NCBI GenBank assembly: GCA_965223045.1
Contig: CBDCVN010000013.1
Location: forward strand, 1,674,001 to 1,738,000
Direction: 5' to 3'
Source: CBDCVN01 sp965223045
GTDB taxonomy: Bacteria; Deinococcota; Deinococci; Deinococcales; Trueperaceae
DNA: 64,000 nt
Part shown: positions 7,951 to 17,429 of the stretch, piece after piece
Layout of the letters: every line of letters starts with the position of its first letter
How positions within the stretch are numbered: the first letter of the stretch is position 1
Translations under genes and position numbers: made by a program
Notes under the pieces: model-generated
Seen by the model: the letters and a program-made list of their open reading frames with translations, nothing else
What the model was told of the DNA's origin: nothing
Databases searched by the model: none

Positions 7951-9684
7951 TTACTCTACTTCAAAAGTATGGGAAAACTCCCCTGAACTTAACTTGTAGT
8001 GAATGGTTATATTATTCCCCTCTATAAACTCTTTATTAACTTTGCCAGTAAAGCCTTTAGTATAAGGATAAACTAATTTAGGCAACTTAGAGAGGCTAGA
8101 CCTTTCTGTGAGCTTCAAATAAAATGGCTTGTCCTTCGATTGTACCCAAGCTTTATCTACCTCTGAGGGGCTTCCAATCCACCCAGTAAGTAAAAAAGGG
8201 TCTTCCTGAGGCATGATTTTAGGCTTATCCAATACTACCCTGCTCATCTCACGATAGGGATCTTTTGTAGATTGAGAATGATTGTTTGTTTCGTAATAAA
8301 ACAGAGGATGTTTTACTAGACTGCGAATTTGATCATGCTCTTCTTCAGTTAGCTGATTTTGGTAGGCAAAAACGTATTTATTTTCAATGCCCTTACCATA
8401 TTCTGGCTTGTACTTTGAAGTAAAATCCAGATATTTCCTCTCAAAGGTAAGTCCTAGGAAATTAAATACTTTTCTAAGTTCTTGCTCAGCATTTAAGCAC
8501 ATATCTTCATAGCGCAATAAGTATATTTTACCTTCCTCTTGATATTTAAGTAATTTCTTAGCAAAGGTGTCTGAAAAGATCTTTAAGTGATTAAAGCCTA
8601 TAGTTGCTCTATTTCGTCTTTTATATGAGTAAAACAAGGCTCGAGGATCTTTAAAAATAACTAATAATTTGACGTCGTCAATCTTTCTAAGTATTTCATC
8701 TAAATACAATATGTAGTGAGGTGTTTTATCAAATAAAGCCGAATTTTTATCTTTAACTAAGGGGCTTCTTTCTCTTAGCTTCAAATATATTTCTTGCCAT
8801 GAATCAGAATTACAAATATAATCAATATCATCATCTTCTAAGAGCCAAGAGATTTTTAAGTTTCTATAATATATGTAGTGACGTGTTTTTAAAGGGTCCA
8901 CAAAATCCCTAGGTTCTTGGTTTAGTAAAAACCCACATTCAAAACCAGAAGAAAGTTTGGGCATCTTTCTAAATATGTCCGAAAGGGCTGTTGTACCACT
9001 ATGGGGTAAACCCGTTATAATAAATTTGAGGATATCACTGCTTACAGGGGGTACTTCACTAATTTTTCTAAGAGCTCTTGGCTCTAGGTCACTTTTGAAT
9101 CCTCTCCAAGGTTTATGAAACTTAGGGAAACTTTTTAAATAGAAGTCTGGATGCTTTAAAATATCTTTTAAATACAACTTTGTTATACATCCTATTCCTG
9201 GTTTTTTAGGGTACCTCCCTTCCCTAAAGCCATAGCGAATATAATGGACTAGGGGATTCATTCCTTTGGCGGCTACATCAGGATAAGTTTTTAAATAAAA
9301 ATTAGTGTCAAAGCGGTGGCTAGGATTACGCCCCTCATTAGCTCCATACTCTAAGTAATGTAAGAGGGGGCTTGCTCCTAATTTTAGGTTGTTTTTACGG
9401 GTATACCAAGTATTATTAAATAGCTTGGAAGCAGACAACAAAAGTACATCTTGTAAAAAGGCTTTAGAGGAATCTTGGTTGGCTTTTACCTGTGCGAGTT
9501 CTTCAGTTAGTTTTTTTATGTTTTTTTTAAGGGCTCGAGCACTTTCATTTTCTGTTACTGTTTGCTCGAGTTCTTTATACTTAACCTTCTGCTTTTCAAC
9601 CTGCCTTAGAGAAAGTGCATAACGTTTTTGTAGATGGGTGAGCTTCTTACGAATTCTTCTATCCTTGATAATATCTTTCATCAA
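7951..9684 (-). CDS. Multidomain sulfotransferase with coiled coil and FD..YPDVA-type repeats
   Basis: A 577-residue protein in three parts. Residues 1-75 are a charged coiled coil. Residues 80-165 hold two copies of a short repeat: an aromatic 'FD.N.YLKTYPDVA' type start followed by PL.HY..YG..EGR.P (PLLHYLEYGANEGRNP and PLVHYIRYGFREGRYP), known from rhamnan-synthesis and other glycosyltransferase-associated proteins. Residues 215-577 are a sulfotransferase with P-loop ITGLPHSGTTALS, the LVIFKDPRALFYSYKRR region, and a C-terminal GW module (LLTGWIGS). It heads the two-gene minus-strand unit and shares a 109-bp divergent promoter region with the glycosyltransferase gene. The domain arrangement suggests a protein docked on a glycan-assembly complex. 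Confidence 0.8.
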   Translation of the reverse strand: MMKDIIKDRRIRKKLTHLQKRYALSLRQVEKQKVKYKELEQTVTENESARALKKNIKKLTEELAQVKANQDSSKAFLQDVLLLSASKLFNNTWYTRKNNLKLGASPLLHYLEYGANEGRNPSHRFDTNFYLKTYPDVAAKGMNPLVHYIRYGFREGRYPKKPGIGCITKLYLKDILKHPDFYLKSFPKFHKPWRGFKSDLEPRALRKISEVPPVSSDILKFIITGLPHSGTTALSDIFRKMPKLSSGFECGFLLNQEPRDFVDPLKTRHYIYYRNLKISWLLEDDDIDYICNSDSWQEIYLKLRERSPLVKDKNSALFDKTPHYILYLDEILRKIDDVKLLVIFKDPRALFYSYKRRNRATIGFNHLKIFSDTFAKKLLKYQEEGKIYLLRYEDMCLNAEQELRKVFNFLGLTFERKYLDFTSKYKPEYGKGIENKYVFAYQNQLTEEEHDQIRSLVKHPLFYYETNNHSQSTKDPYREMSRVVLDKPKIMPQEDPFLLTGWIGSPSEVDKAWVQSKDKPFYLKLTERSSLSKLPKLVYPYTKGFTGKVNKEFIEGNNITIHYKLSSGEFSHTFEVE

Positions 9685-9779
9685 AATTAATATCCTAAGT
9701 TTTATGGTTTAAACAAACTCGTTTAGAGTCACTGATTTCTAGGAGCATAATCAAATATCTAATCCTTGATCATTTAAAG

Positions 9780-9785
9780 TATTAT
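9780..9785 (+). promoter_or_regulatory. -10 box, leaderless-type
   Basis: TATTAT ends 8 nt before the ATG at 9794 and no Shine-Dalgarno sequence lies between, so the transcript probably starts at the start codon. The same 8-nt gap is seen before 12866 and 37688. Confidence 0.45.
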
Positions 9786-9793
9786 GGATTTAG

Positions 9794-11554
9794 ATGGAAT
9801 TACATTCGCATATTGATACGGTTTACTCTGCACATAACCAACTTATAATAATTGGTTGGTTAGTCGATCTTGATAATATAGTAACAAATGCCATTGTACA
9901 GATCGGCAAGGTCCAAAGTACCCTACCTAGAGAAAAATTCGTTTACTTTGAGCGTGAAGATGTTTCTAAGCATCTTGGTATTGAAAATTACCATGATCAC
10001 GGATTGGTTCTAGTTTTTAACGATGTTAAGACCTTAGAAGAGGAAGAAACTCTTAGAGTATCTTTAGTTAAGGGCTCTAAAAAGCTTGTTTCTTTAAAAC
10101 ATAACATTGATCCTAAAGAAAAAAGTATACATTTAATTAAAGAGAATTGGTCTCAGTGGGGAGACCCTTTACAAAAGGCAATTCAAGAAAGTAAAGGTGG
10201 AGTAGAAACCCTTACTGAGCTTTTGCCTGAAGATGATCATTTAGAAGTTAATATTGACCATTTAGCTTGGATACCCTCAGAAGGTTATTTTATAAGTGGT
10301 TGGTTGATGTCTCGTGAAAACTTGCGTGATTTGGTATTGTGCTCAAATCAAGAGAAAGTATCTTTCTTGCAAGATGTTTTTTGGCATAAAAGACAAGACA
10401 TTATTGATAATCTACAACTAGAAGGCACTCAAAATATTCATTTAGGTTTTGCTTGTTTAGTACACTTAAAAGAACCTAGAGACAGTAAAATCCTTAAACT
10501 AAAGGTAATCTCTAACAAAGGTGCAAATGAGATTTTGTGTAAGAGTAAAGATTGGGTAAGTAACCCTCTTGAGGCTACCAAGGAAATATTCTCCTTATTC
10601 TCACCTATCAGCCAAGACTTACAAACTATTCTAAATAATCACATTGGACCTGCTGTTCAAGCCCTTTGGTCAAACCGAAGTAAACTTGAGATTAGTCCTA
10701 AGATTACTTCTTTTGGAGAAGTACCAAATAATCCTAAAACCTCTGTTTTAATACCACTTTATGGAAGGTATGATTTTGTTGAATACCAACTTAGTCAATT
10801 TGTCAATGATCCCTATATGAGATCTGCTGAGATAATCTATATTAATGATGACCCTAAAATTCAAGAGGAGCTTCTACAGTTCTGCTACTTAATTCAACCA
10901 ATTTATCAGCTGGGTTTTAAGCTAGCACACGCTGACCAAAACTTAGGCTACGCAGGTGCTAATAATTGGGGTGCAAAACTAGCCAAGGGTAAATTGCTGC
11001 TTCTACTAAACTCAGATGTAATGCCAAAGGAGTTTGGTTGGTTAGCAAAAATGGAAGAAGTCTACAGGCAAAAAGAAAACATAGGTGCCTTGGGTTGTAA
11101 GCTTTTATATGAAGATGAGTCTATTCAACATGCTGGTATGACTTTTGTACGCTTCCCTTTTCTGGACAATATGTGGATCAATGAACATTTAAGCAAAGGG
11201 CTTACTTCTGATTCTGAAGATGTTCAAGAAGAGCTTAAAGAAGTAACAGCGGTTACTGCTGCTTGTCTTCTAATTAATAAGGAGACTTATCTAAGCGTTG
11301 GAGGTTTAAGCGAGAATTATATTTTAGGTGATTTTGAAGATAGTGACTTATGCTTGAAGCTTATTAAAGACGATTACAAAAATTACTACCTACCTGATGT
11401 TGAGCTTTATCATCTCGAGCGACAATCACAATCAAAGTTTACTGACGGATATTGGAAATCTAAAATTACTATATATAACTGTTGGCAACATACGAAACGG
11501 TGGAATGATTTTATAGAGGAACTCCAGCAAAATGGTGAGCAAATTGAAAGATAA
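9794..11554 (+). CDS. Family 2 glycosyltransferase with two N-terminal GW modules
   Basis: A 586-residue protein. The catalytic GT-A domain occupies residues 310-560: SVLIPLYGRYDF (nucleotide-sugar binding start), LGYAGANNWGAKLAKG, the metal-binding region LLLLNSDVMP, and GGLSENYILGDFEDSDLC as the acceptor/base region, all typical of GT2. The N-terminal 300 residues hold two related beta modules, marked by LIIIGWLVD (about 18-26) and YFISGWLMS (about 167-175), the same GW theme found in the surrounding sulfotransferases. It probably adds a sugar to a lipid-linked or surface glycan. The next gene overlaps its 3' end by 23 bp, so the two are translationally coupled. Confidence 0.82.
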   Translation: MELHSHIDTVYSAHNQLIIIGWLVDLDNIVTNAIVQIGKVQSTLPREKFVYFEREDVSKHLGIENYHDHGLVLVFNDVKTLEEEETLRVSLVKGSKKLVSLKHNIDPKEKSIHLIKENWSQWGDPLQKAIQESKGGVETLTELLPEDDHLEVNIDHLAWIPSEGYFISGWLMSRENLRDLVLCSNQEKVSFLQDVFWHKRQDIIDNLQLEGTQNIHLGFACLVHLKEPRDSKILKLKVISNKGANEILCKSKDWVSNPLEATKEIFSLFSPISQDLQTILNNHIGPAVQALWSNRSKLEISPKITSFGEVPNNPKTSVLIPLYGRYDFVEYQLSQFVNDPYMRSAEIIYINDDPKIQEELLQFCYLIQPIYQLGFKLAHADQNLGYAGANNWGAKLAKGKLLLLLNSDVMPKEFGWLAKMEEVYRQKENIGALGCKLLYEDESIQHAGMTFVRFPFLDNMWINEHLSKGLTSDSEDVQEELKEVTAVTAACLLINKETYLSVGGLSENYILGDFEDSDLCLKLIKDDYKNYYLPDVELYHLERQSQSKFTDGYWKSKITIYNCWQHTKRWNDFIEELQQNGEQIER

Positions 11555-12788
11555 GATAATGGTCGTTTCACATGGGCATCCTGATTTTTCTAAGGGAGGA
11601 GCAGAGATTGCAGCTTACAATTTATTTCAAGCATTTAAAGAAAAAGGCTATCAGGCACTTTTCCTGGCCAGACACGGTATTGAGCAAGTCAGTCATGAGG
11701 GCACGCCTTTTGGCATAAGAGCAAATGATGAGGTATTGTTTTATACTAATGTAGCAGACTACTTTAAGTTTAGCCAGCCTAACCAAAGAAAAATATGGTT
11801 TAACTTTACTCAGCTACTCGAGAATTTTAAACCTTCAGTTGTTCACTTTCACCATTATGTATCTCTTGGTATTGAAATGCTTCGCGCTGTGAAAAATTAT
11901 AATCCAGACACCAAGGTTATCCTGACTTTGCATGAATACCTTGCTATTTGTAACCATCTTGGTCAAATGATCAAAAAACCTTCAGGAAAACTTTGCTATA
12001 AGGCTACACCTGCTGATTGCAATATTTGCTTTCCAGAAAACAGCCCTCAAGAGTTTCTTTTGCGAGAGTTATATATTAAATCTTTTTTTCATATAGTTGA
12101 CCTTTTCATTAGTCCTAGTAAGTTTTTGCGTGATAGGTATATTGCTTGGGGTATACCTGAGAACAAAATAGTTTTTTTAGAAAATGGTCAAGTTACTGCT
12201 AAAAAGTTGGCACCCAGAAAATGTGAAAAGAATGAACCCCGTGGCCGCTTAGCCTATTTTGGTCAAATTACTCAGTTTAAGGGGCTAGATGTGCTTCTTG
12301 AAGCCATTGACTTAATGCCAAAAGAAAAGCGTACAAGAATTCGCCTCGACATTCACGGTTCAGGACTAGAGATTCAACCTAAATCTTTCCAGACTAAAGT
12401 TAAGAAATTACTGAAAAAGCTAAGTAAGAATGTAACTTATCATGGTCCTTATGAACCTGATGAATTATCAGATTTAATGCAAGAGATAGACTGGGTTGTA
12501 ATACCTTCAATATGGTGGGAAAATTCTCCCTTAGTTATTCAAGAGGCGTTTAAATTTGGTCGTCCTATTATTTGTAGTGATATTGGTGGTATGGCTGAGA
12601 AAGTTCAGCATAATGTCAACGGTTTACATTTTAGGGCTGGAAAGTCTATGAACTTAAAAGATACTATTATTAAAGCCATAACAGATGCAGAGTTGTATCA
12701 GAGACTAGTTGATAACACTGGTGAGGTTTTTTCTATCGAAGAAAGTTCTCTTCGTCATCTCGAGCTGTATCAATCAGTAAGCACTTAG
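11532..12788 (+). CDS. Family 4 (GT-B) glycosyltransferase
   Basis: A 418-residue retaining glycosyltransferase. The N-terminal SHGHPDFSKGGAEIAAYNLF is the glycine-rich acceptor-side start of GT4 enzymes. The C-terminal Rossmann half begins near GRLAYFGQITQFKGLDVLLEA and carries the donor-binding E-x7-E type motif in SIWWENSPLVIQEAF, then GRPIICSDIGGMAE. Its start at 11532 overlaps the preceding GT2 gene; a second ATG at 11559 would remove the overlap and cannot be excluded. With the GT2 it would extend a surface glycan that the flanking sulfotransferases modify. Confidence 0.83.
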   Translation: MVSKLKDKIMVVSHGHPDFSKGGAEIAAYNLFQAFKEKGYQALFLARHGIEQVSHEGTPFGIRANDEVLFYTNVADYFKFSQPNQRKIWFNFTQLLENFKPSVVHFHHYVSLGIEMLRAVKNYNPDTKVILTLHEYLAICNHLGQMIKKPSGKLCYKATPADCNICFPENSPQEFLLRELYIKSFFHIVDLFISPSKFLRDRYIAWGIPENKIVFLENGQVTAKKLAPRKCEKNEPRGRLAYFGQITQFKGLDVLLEAIDLMPKEKRTRIRLDIHGSGLEIQPKSFQTKVKKLLKKLSKNVTYHGPYEPDELSDLMQEIDWVVIPSIWWENSPLVIQEAFKFGRPIICSDIGGMAEKVQHNVNGLHFRAGKSMNLKDTIIKAITDAELYQRLVDNTGEVFSIEESSLRHLELYQSVST

Positions 12789-12865
12789 GTATAAATACTT
12801 GTGAATCCCCGCAAGCACCTCTAAGCGAACCGAGATTTTGAAAGACATCAGCATACTTATCTACT

Positions 12866-14056
12866 ATGAAGCGTTATAGAATTGTACAAACTCGTCTTAT
12901 AAAGGAAAATAAAGACCAAACATTACTTCTTGATTTTGAAGATAAAAATGGCTACCATGACTTTACTAACCAAGACTTAAGCATTAATGGCTGGGTTTTT
13001 GATAAAGTTAAAGAAATCAGCTTACTTAAAGTATATCTATCTTCTGGAGGTAAAAGACTTCTTAGAGAATTCAAAGAGTTTTCTGCTAGCCCTGGCTTAA
13101 AGGAAAAGTTCCCTGATTATGCTTGTAAGCAAGCAGGGCTAAGCATTAACATTGCTTATAATGATATTGCACCTCTACTTTCAAGCAATGACTTTTCTCT
13201 AAACTTTGTTGCCAATGTTAATAATACTGATTATTATTTGGAGAACTTTTGCTTTATAGAAGATAATAATAGTAGCAAACCTATTTTCATTATGGGTTCG
13301 GCCCGCAGTGGCACCTCTATTTTAACCTATTCTATCAATAAAGCTTTAGGCCTTAGACACTACGGTGAAGGGCATTTTCTCGGTATTTTGCCCAAAATAA
13401 TTCCTACAATAGGTAGCTATTTTACTGCAGCGCAAAGCACTGAAATGCCAGGTACAATAATTCATGAAGTAGACCACCATGTTTTAGTTGCACAAACTCA
13501 GCAAATGATAAAAAAACAGTATCAGGATTTTTTTGGTAATAATTGTTTTGTTGATAAAACACCAGACATACCTATGTTAACAGCCCTTCCGTATATAAAA
13601 CAAACTTGGCCACAAGCTAAATTTATTTTTGCTAAAAGACGTGGCATTGAAAATATAGTTTCTCGCTTGCAAAAATTCCCCAACTTACCCTTCGAAAAAC
13701 AGTGTCAGGCATGGAGAGACTCTTTTCATTATTGGCAGCAAAGTTTAAAAGAGAGCAAGTTGCAAGAAAAGCAATGCATAGAAATTGATCAGTATGATAT
13801 TCAAACTCAGCCTACTTCTGTTGCAAAAACCCTTGGCCACTTTTTGGATCTAGAGGCTACACAGGTAAAAAGCATTGAACAAATATTTAAGCAGGAAAAC
13901 CCTCAGATGACTCGAAGTAATGCCAAAGAAAAAGTAAAATCCATAAACGAGGTAGGATGGACTAAAGAACAAATTAAGTATTTTAAATCTACTTGTGGTG
14001 ATGTTATGGAAAGATTTGGATATAGTGAAAATGAGCAATACTATCTAAAACCATGA
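12866..14056 (+). CDS. Sulfotransferase with N-terminal GW module (paralogue 1)
   Basis: A 396-residue protein. Residues 30-130 form a beta module with the signature LSINGWVFDK, and residues 140-396 a sulfotransferase with P-loop IFIMGSARSGTSILT and WPQAKFIFAKRRGIENIVSR as the second cofactor-binding region. The following gene encodes a close paralogue (the IKKQYQDFFG and WPQAKFIFAKRRGIEN blocks are identical), so this is a tandem duplication. A CATACT hexamer 8 nt before the ATG and no ribosome site suggest leaderless transcription. The 4-bp ATGA overlap with the next gene indicates coupled translation. The substrate is not predictable. Confidence 0.78.
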   Translation: MKRYRIVQTRLIKENKDQTLLLDFEDKNGYHDFTNQDLSINGWVFDKVKEISLLKVYLSSGGKRLLREFKEFSASPGLKEKFPDYACKQAGLSINIAYNDIAPLLSSNDFSLNFVANVNNTDYYLENFCFIEDNNSSKPIFIMGSARSGTSILTYSINKALGLRHYGEGHFLGILPKIIPTIGSYFTAAQSTEMPGTIIHEVDHHVLVAQTQQMIKKQYQDFFGNNCFVDKTPDIPMLTALPYIKQTWPQAKFIFAKRRGIENIVSRLQKFPNLPFEKQCQAWRDSFHYWQQSLKESKLQEKQCIEIDQYDIQTQPTSVAKTLGHFLDLEATQVKSIEQIFKQENPQMTRSNAKEKVKSINEVGWTKEQIKYFKSTCGDVMERFGYSENEQYYLKP

Positions 14057-15246
14057 AGCACTATAGGATTGTACAAAACCGTCTCTTAGGCAATAACAAA
14101 AGTCAAGGAATATTTTTCCACTTCAAAGATAATAGTGGCTATCACAATTTTGCTAACCAAAATTTACACATTAATGGTTGGGTTTTTAATAAAGCAGGGA
14201 ATCCCCAAACAATAAAAATTTACCTTTGCTCTGGTGGGAAAAAACTTTTCAAAGAAGTCAAGGATTTTTTGATTAGCCCTCGTGTAAAGGAGAGCTTTCC
14301 TGATTACCCCAGTGAACAAGCTAGATTTAAGATGATTATCTCTTATAAAGACATTGCTCCTTTACTTTCTGGCAGTGATTTTTCTCTACATCTTGTTGTG
14401 AGTTTTAACGATACTGAACATTATTTAGAAAACATTTGCTTTATTGAAGACAATGACAATAGTAAACCAATTTTTATTGTAGGTTTAGGGCGTAGTGGTA
14501 CTTCTATCTTAACACGATCAATTAATAGAGCTCTGAACCTTAAGCATTATGGTGAGGGACACGTTCTTCCCATCCTTTCTAAGTTATCTTCTGCAATAGA
14601 CCATCATTTTACTAGATCACCCGATGCAAAAACTACAGGTACAATAATCCATGATCTAGATAGATATATCCTTATTGCAAAAACTCAACAAGTAATTAAA
14701 AAACAGTATCAGGATTTTTTTGGTACTCAGTATTTTGTTGATAAAACAGCAGACCTACCCATGTTAGAAACTATTCCTTATATAAAGAAAACTTGGCCAC
14801 AGGCTAAATTTATTTTTGCTAAGAGGCGTGGAATTGAAAATATAGCTTCCCGTTTACAAAAATTCCCTCATTTACCCTTTGAAAAACATTGTCAAATGTG
14901 GAGGAACATACTTAATTACTGGAGAAAGTTAAAAGAAGATAAACTTAAACTTAGAGAGTACCTAGAAGTTGACCAGTATGATATACAAACTAGACCCACT
15001 GCTATTGCTAAGGCTCTTGGTGATTTTTTGTATCTAAAGCCTGAGCAAGTAAGAATTATTGAGCAGACGTTTATAGAAGAGCAGCCCCAAATGACTCGAG
15101 ACAACGTAAGAGAAAAAATAAGATCTATAACAGAGGTAGGTTGGAACAATGAGCAAATTAAATACTTTAGATCCACTTGTGGTGATGCTATGAAGGAGTT
15201 TGGATATAGTGAGGGTGAGGAATATTATTTGAAAGATAAAAAATGA
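14053..15246 (+). CDS. Sulfotransferase with N-terminal GW module (paralogue 2)
   Basis: A 397-residue tandem paralogue of the previous gene with the same plan: GW module (LHINGWVFNK, residues 31-40), then a sulfotransferase with P-loop IFIVGLGRSGTSILTRS and FIFAKRRGIENIASR. It overlaps both neighbours by 4 bp (ATGA), so 12866-16094 is a tightly coupled three-gene operon. The two copies have diverged mostly in the GW module, as expected if that part selects different partners or acceptors (inference). Confidence 0.78.
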   Translation: MKHYRIVQNRLLGNNKSQGIFFHFKDNSGYHNFANQNLHINGWVFNKAGNPQTIKIYLCSGGKKLFKEVKDFLISPRVKESFPDYPSEQARFKMIISYKDIAPLLSGSDFSLHLVVSFNDTEHYLENICFIEDNDNSKPIFIVGLGRSGTSILTRSINRALNLKHYGEGHVLPILSKLSSAIDHHFTRSPDAKTTGTIIHDLDRYILIAKTQQVIKKQYQDFFGTQYFVDKTADLPMLETIPYIKKTWPQAKFIFAKRRGIENIASRLQKFPHLPFEKHCQMWRNILNYWRKLKEDKLKLREYLEVDQYDIQTRPTAIAKALGDFLYLKPEQVRIIEQTFIEEQPQMTRDNVREKIRSITEVGWNNEQIKYFRSTCGDAMKEFGYSEGEEYYLKDKK

Positions 15247-16094
15247 TAACACCTCTTCTAATACGCTCATTTGGACGTTCAGGTTCTACTCTTATGATGC
15301 AAATTCTGGCTAGCTCTAAAGATATCATTTTTGAGCGTAAATATCCCTTCGAAGTAAGGTATCTAACATATCTAACTAGAGTAGCTCAAGTAATAACCTC
15401 AGACCATAGTGAAGATCCTTTGCCTTTTAAATGGGAACAGAGGGCTTTGTATAATGATAAACCAAGGTATATAGCACATTTACCTGTAGAAGATCGTTTA
15501 GTTGATGCTGAAAGTTTTTTTCAAGAGTCATTATTTGCTTTGTGGAAAGCCTTCTCAAACACAGTTTTAGAATCCCAGCCGAATGTAAAGTTCTATGCTG
15601 AAAAAGTCCTTATAGATATCCCTAAGTATATAAATCAAATTATCTTCTGTAAGAATCTATTCTTGTTACGTGATCCTAGAGATGAGATGGTGTCTGTCAT
15701 GAAGTTTAACCAGAAAAGAGGAACTTTGGCTTTTGGATGGCAAGATACAGATAATGACATTTCGTTTGCTAAAAGGCATTGTGATGAAAGAAGAGTATTC
15801 ATGCGGGATTTTTTGAGGATTAAGAAAGGAGAGAATAAGCGGATAGCTGTATTGTATGAGCAGCTAATTCAAAAGCCTGATTTGGTGATTGCTGAGGTTG
15901 CAAATTGGCTCGAGCTAAACTTAGACCTTAGTTGTGTAGAAGAAAATAAGCAGAAAATATTTCAAAATCATGCCACAAGCCTATCGGCACAGGAATCTAT
16001 TGGCAAGTGGAAAACTGAATTGTCAGCAGAGGTACTTGATATTTTTAAATTTAAACTAGGTTCAGAGTTGCAGGCGCTTGGTTATGAGGTATAG
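15243..16094 (+). CDS. Sulfotransferase-family protein, single domain
   Basis: A 283-residue protein that starts directly with the P-loop LLIRSFGRSGSTLMMQI and has NLFLLRDPRDEMVSVMKFN as the 3'-phosphate-binding region. Unlike the other four sulfotransferase-like genes of this cluster it has no GW module. It is the last gene of the coupled operon (ATGA overlap with its predecessor), and its stop lies 3 bp from the convergent nucleoside phosphorylase gene. The length fits a minimal bacterial sulfotransferase; the acceptor is unknown. Confidence 0.75.
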   Translation: MITPLLIRSFGRSGSTLMMQILASSKDIIFERKYPFEVRYLTYLTRVAQVITSDHSEDPLPFKWEQRALYNDKPRYIAHLPVEDRLVDAESFFQESLFALWKAFSNTVLESQPNVKFYAEKVLIDIPKYINQIIFCKNLFLLRDPRDEMVSVMKFNQKRGTLAFGWQDTDNDISFAKRHCDERRVFMRDFLRIKKGENKRIAVLYEQLIQKPDLVIAEVANWLELNLDLSCVEENKQKIFQNHATSLSAQESIGKWKTELSAEVLDIFKFKLGSELQALGYEV

Positions 16095-16097
16095 AGG

Positions 16098-17372
16098 CTA
16101 GATAACTTCAAGAATAAGCGAAGGTAACTTCACAGGATTCTCACTCAAAGAAAAAGTCTGTTTTAGAAGTTTTTTGGCTCTCTCAAAACCATTATTACGA
16201 TGATACATTGTCATCAGTGCTGTGCCTTTAGGTATAAAATCCCCACTTTTAGCATGAAGTACAACACCAACACCAAGATCAATCTTTTGGTCTTTTTTAT
16301 TACGTCCACCACCTAAAGCCTTGACAATTTCACCTACTTTTAAAGCATTTAAATTAAGGTAGCCTTCTTTAGGCGTTGTCATAACATGCTTATTAGGTGC
16401 TAACTCAAGCTTATCCAAAGCCTTAACATTACCACCTTGTGCAGAAATCCAGCGCTCAAAAGTTTCATATGCTTTCCCATTGTCCAAAAGGGCAGCAATA
16501 TCTTTCCGAGATTTTGTTAGGCCAGTAATCTCTAAAAGTTGCTCAGCCAGTGTAAGACATAATTCACGCAAGCCAGATATATTTTTACCTTTTAAACAGC
16601 TTATGGCTTCTTGTACCTCTAAAGCATTGCCTATAGCAAAACCCAAAGGATTCTCCATATTGCTAAGCACTGCCCTTACATTACGCCCGTTCTTTTTGCC
16701 TATAGCTATCATTAGTTGGGCTAGTTCTCGAGCATTAGTTAGAGTTTTCATAAATGCTCCCTTACCCACTTTGACATCTAGAATTATAGATTTGGCACCA
16801 CTAGCAAGCTTTTTACTCATTATGCTACTGGCGATTAAAGGCAAAGAGTCTACCGTAGCAGTTGCGTTTCTAAGGGCATAAAGTTTACCATCAGCAGGAG
16901 CTAAAATCTTGGACTGAGCGCTTATTACTAGGTTAATATCTCGAGCTTGCCCCATAAATTCCTCAATACTTAAAGTAGTTTTAAAATTGGGAATGCTTTC
17001 TAATTTGTCAATGGTACCACCAGTATGGCCAAGGCCGCGGCCACTCATCTTTGCTACGGTTGCTCCACAAGTTGTTAATAAAGGTGCTAGCACAAGACTT
17101 GTTTTGTCACCCACACCGCCAGTAGAATGCTTATCTACAGTGTAAGGTAAGCTAGATAAATCCAGCATATCTCCCGAGGCTGCCATAATCTCTGTTAAGT
17201 TTACCGTTTCTTCAAAAGTCATTCCTTGTAAGCATGCGGCCATAAGCCAAGCAGAGGCTTGATAGCTGGGTATTTTATCAGCAATATAACCATTAATAAA
17301 ATGCTCTAGCTCAGTTTTACTGTGAGTTTGACCTTGTTTTTTAGTAAATATGAAGTCAGTTATGTCTTGCAC
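16098..17372 (-). CDS. pdp: Pyrimidine-nucleoside / thymidine phosphorylase
   Basis: Cleaves uridine or thymidine with phosphate to base and (deoxy)ribose-1-phosphate. Signature VDKHSTGGVGDKTSLVLAPL and KMSGRGLGHTGGT are intact, with INGYIADKIPSYQASAWLMA as the N-terminal helical domain and the C-terminal domain ending in GDFIPKGTAL. The open frame extends upstream to 17594, but family members begin about 10 residues before the FI(N)GY region, so I place the start at GTG 17372 (424 residues); the longer frame would run through the radA promoter and into radA. With deoC at 20.3 kb it forms a nucleoside salvage route to acetaldehyde and glyceraldehyde-3-phosphate. thymidine versus general pyrimidine specificity cannot be told. 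Confidence 0.88.
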   Translation of the reverse strand: MQDITDFIFTKKQGQTHSKTELEHFINGYIADKIPSYQASAWLMAACLQGMTFEETVNLTEIMAASGDMLDLSSLPYTVDKHSTGGVGDKTSLVLAPLLTTCGATVAKMSGRGLGHTGGTIDKLESIPNFKTTLSIEEFMGQARDINLVISAQSKILAPADGKLYALRNATATVDSLPLIASSIMSKKLASGAKSIILDVKVGKGAFMKTLTNARELAQLMIAIGKKNGRNVRAVLSNMENPLGFAIGNALEVQEAISCLKGKNISGLRELCLTLAEQLLEITGLTKSRKDIAALLDNGKAYETFERWISAQGGNVKALDKLELAPNKHVMTTPKEGYLNLNALKVGEIVKALGGGRNKKDQKIDLGVGVVLHAKSGDFIPKGTALMTMYHRNNGFERAKKLLKQTFSLSENPVKLPSLILEVI

Positions 17373-17421
17373 TAAAAACAGTATAATAAGAAACTGTGAG
17401 CTTGGATGAACCTCCTCTGTG

Positions 17422-17427
17422 TATAAT
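17422..17427 (+). promoter_or_regulatory. -10 box upstream of radA
   Basis: A consensus TATAAT lies 2 nt before the annotated radA ATG, in the divergent gap with the phosphorylase gene. That spacing is too short for a normal leader, so either the transcript is leaderless and translation starts slightly downstream, or the box serves another start site. Confidence 0.4.
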
Positions 17428-17429
17428 AT

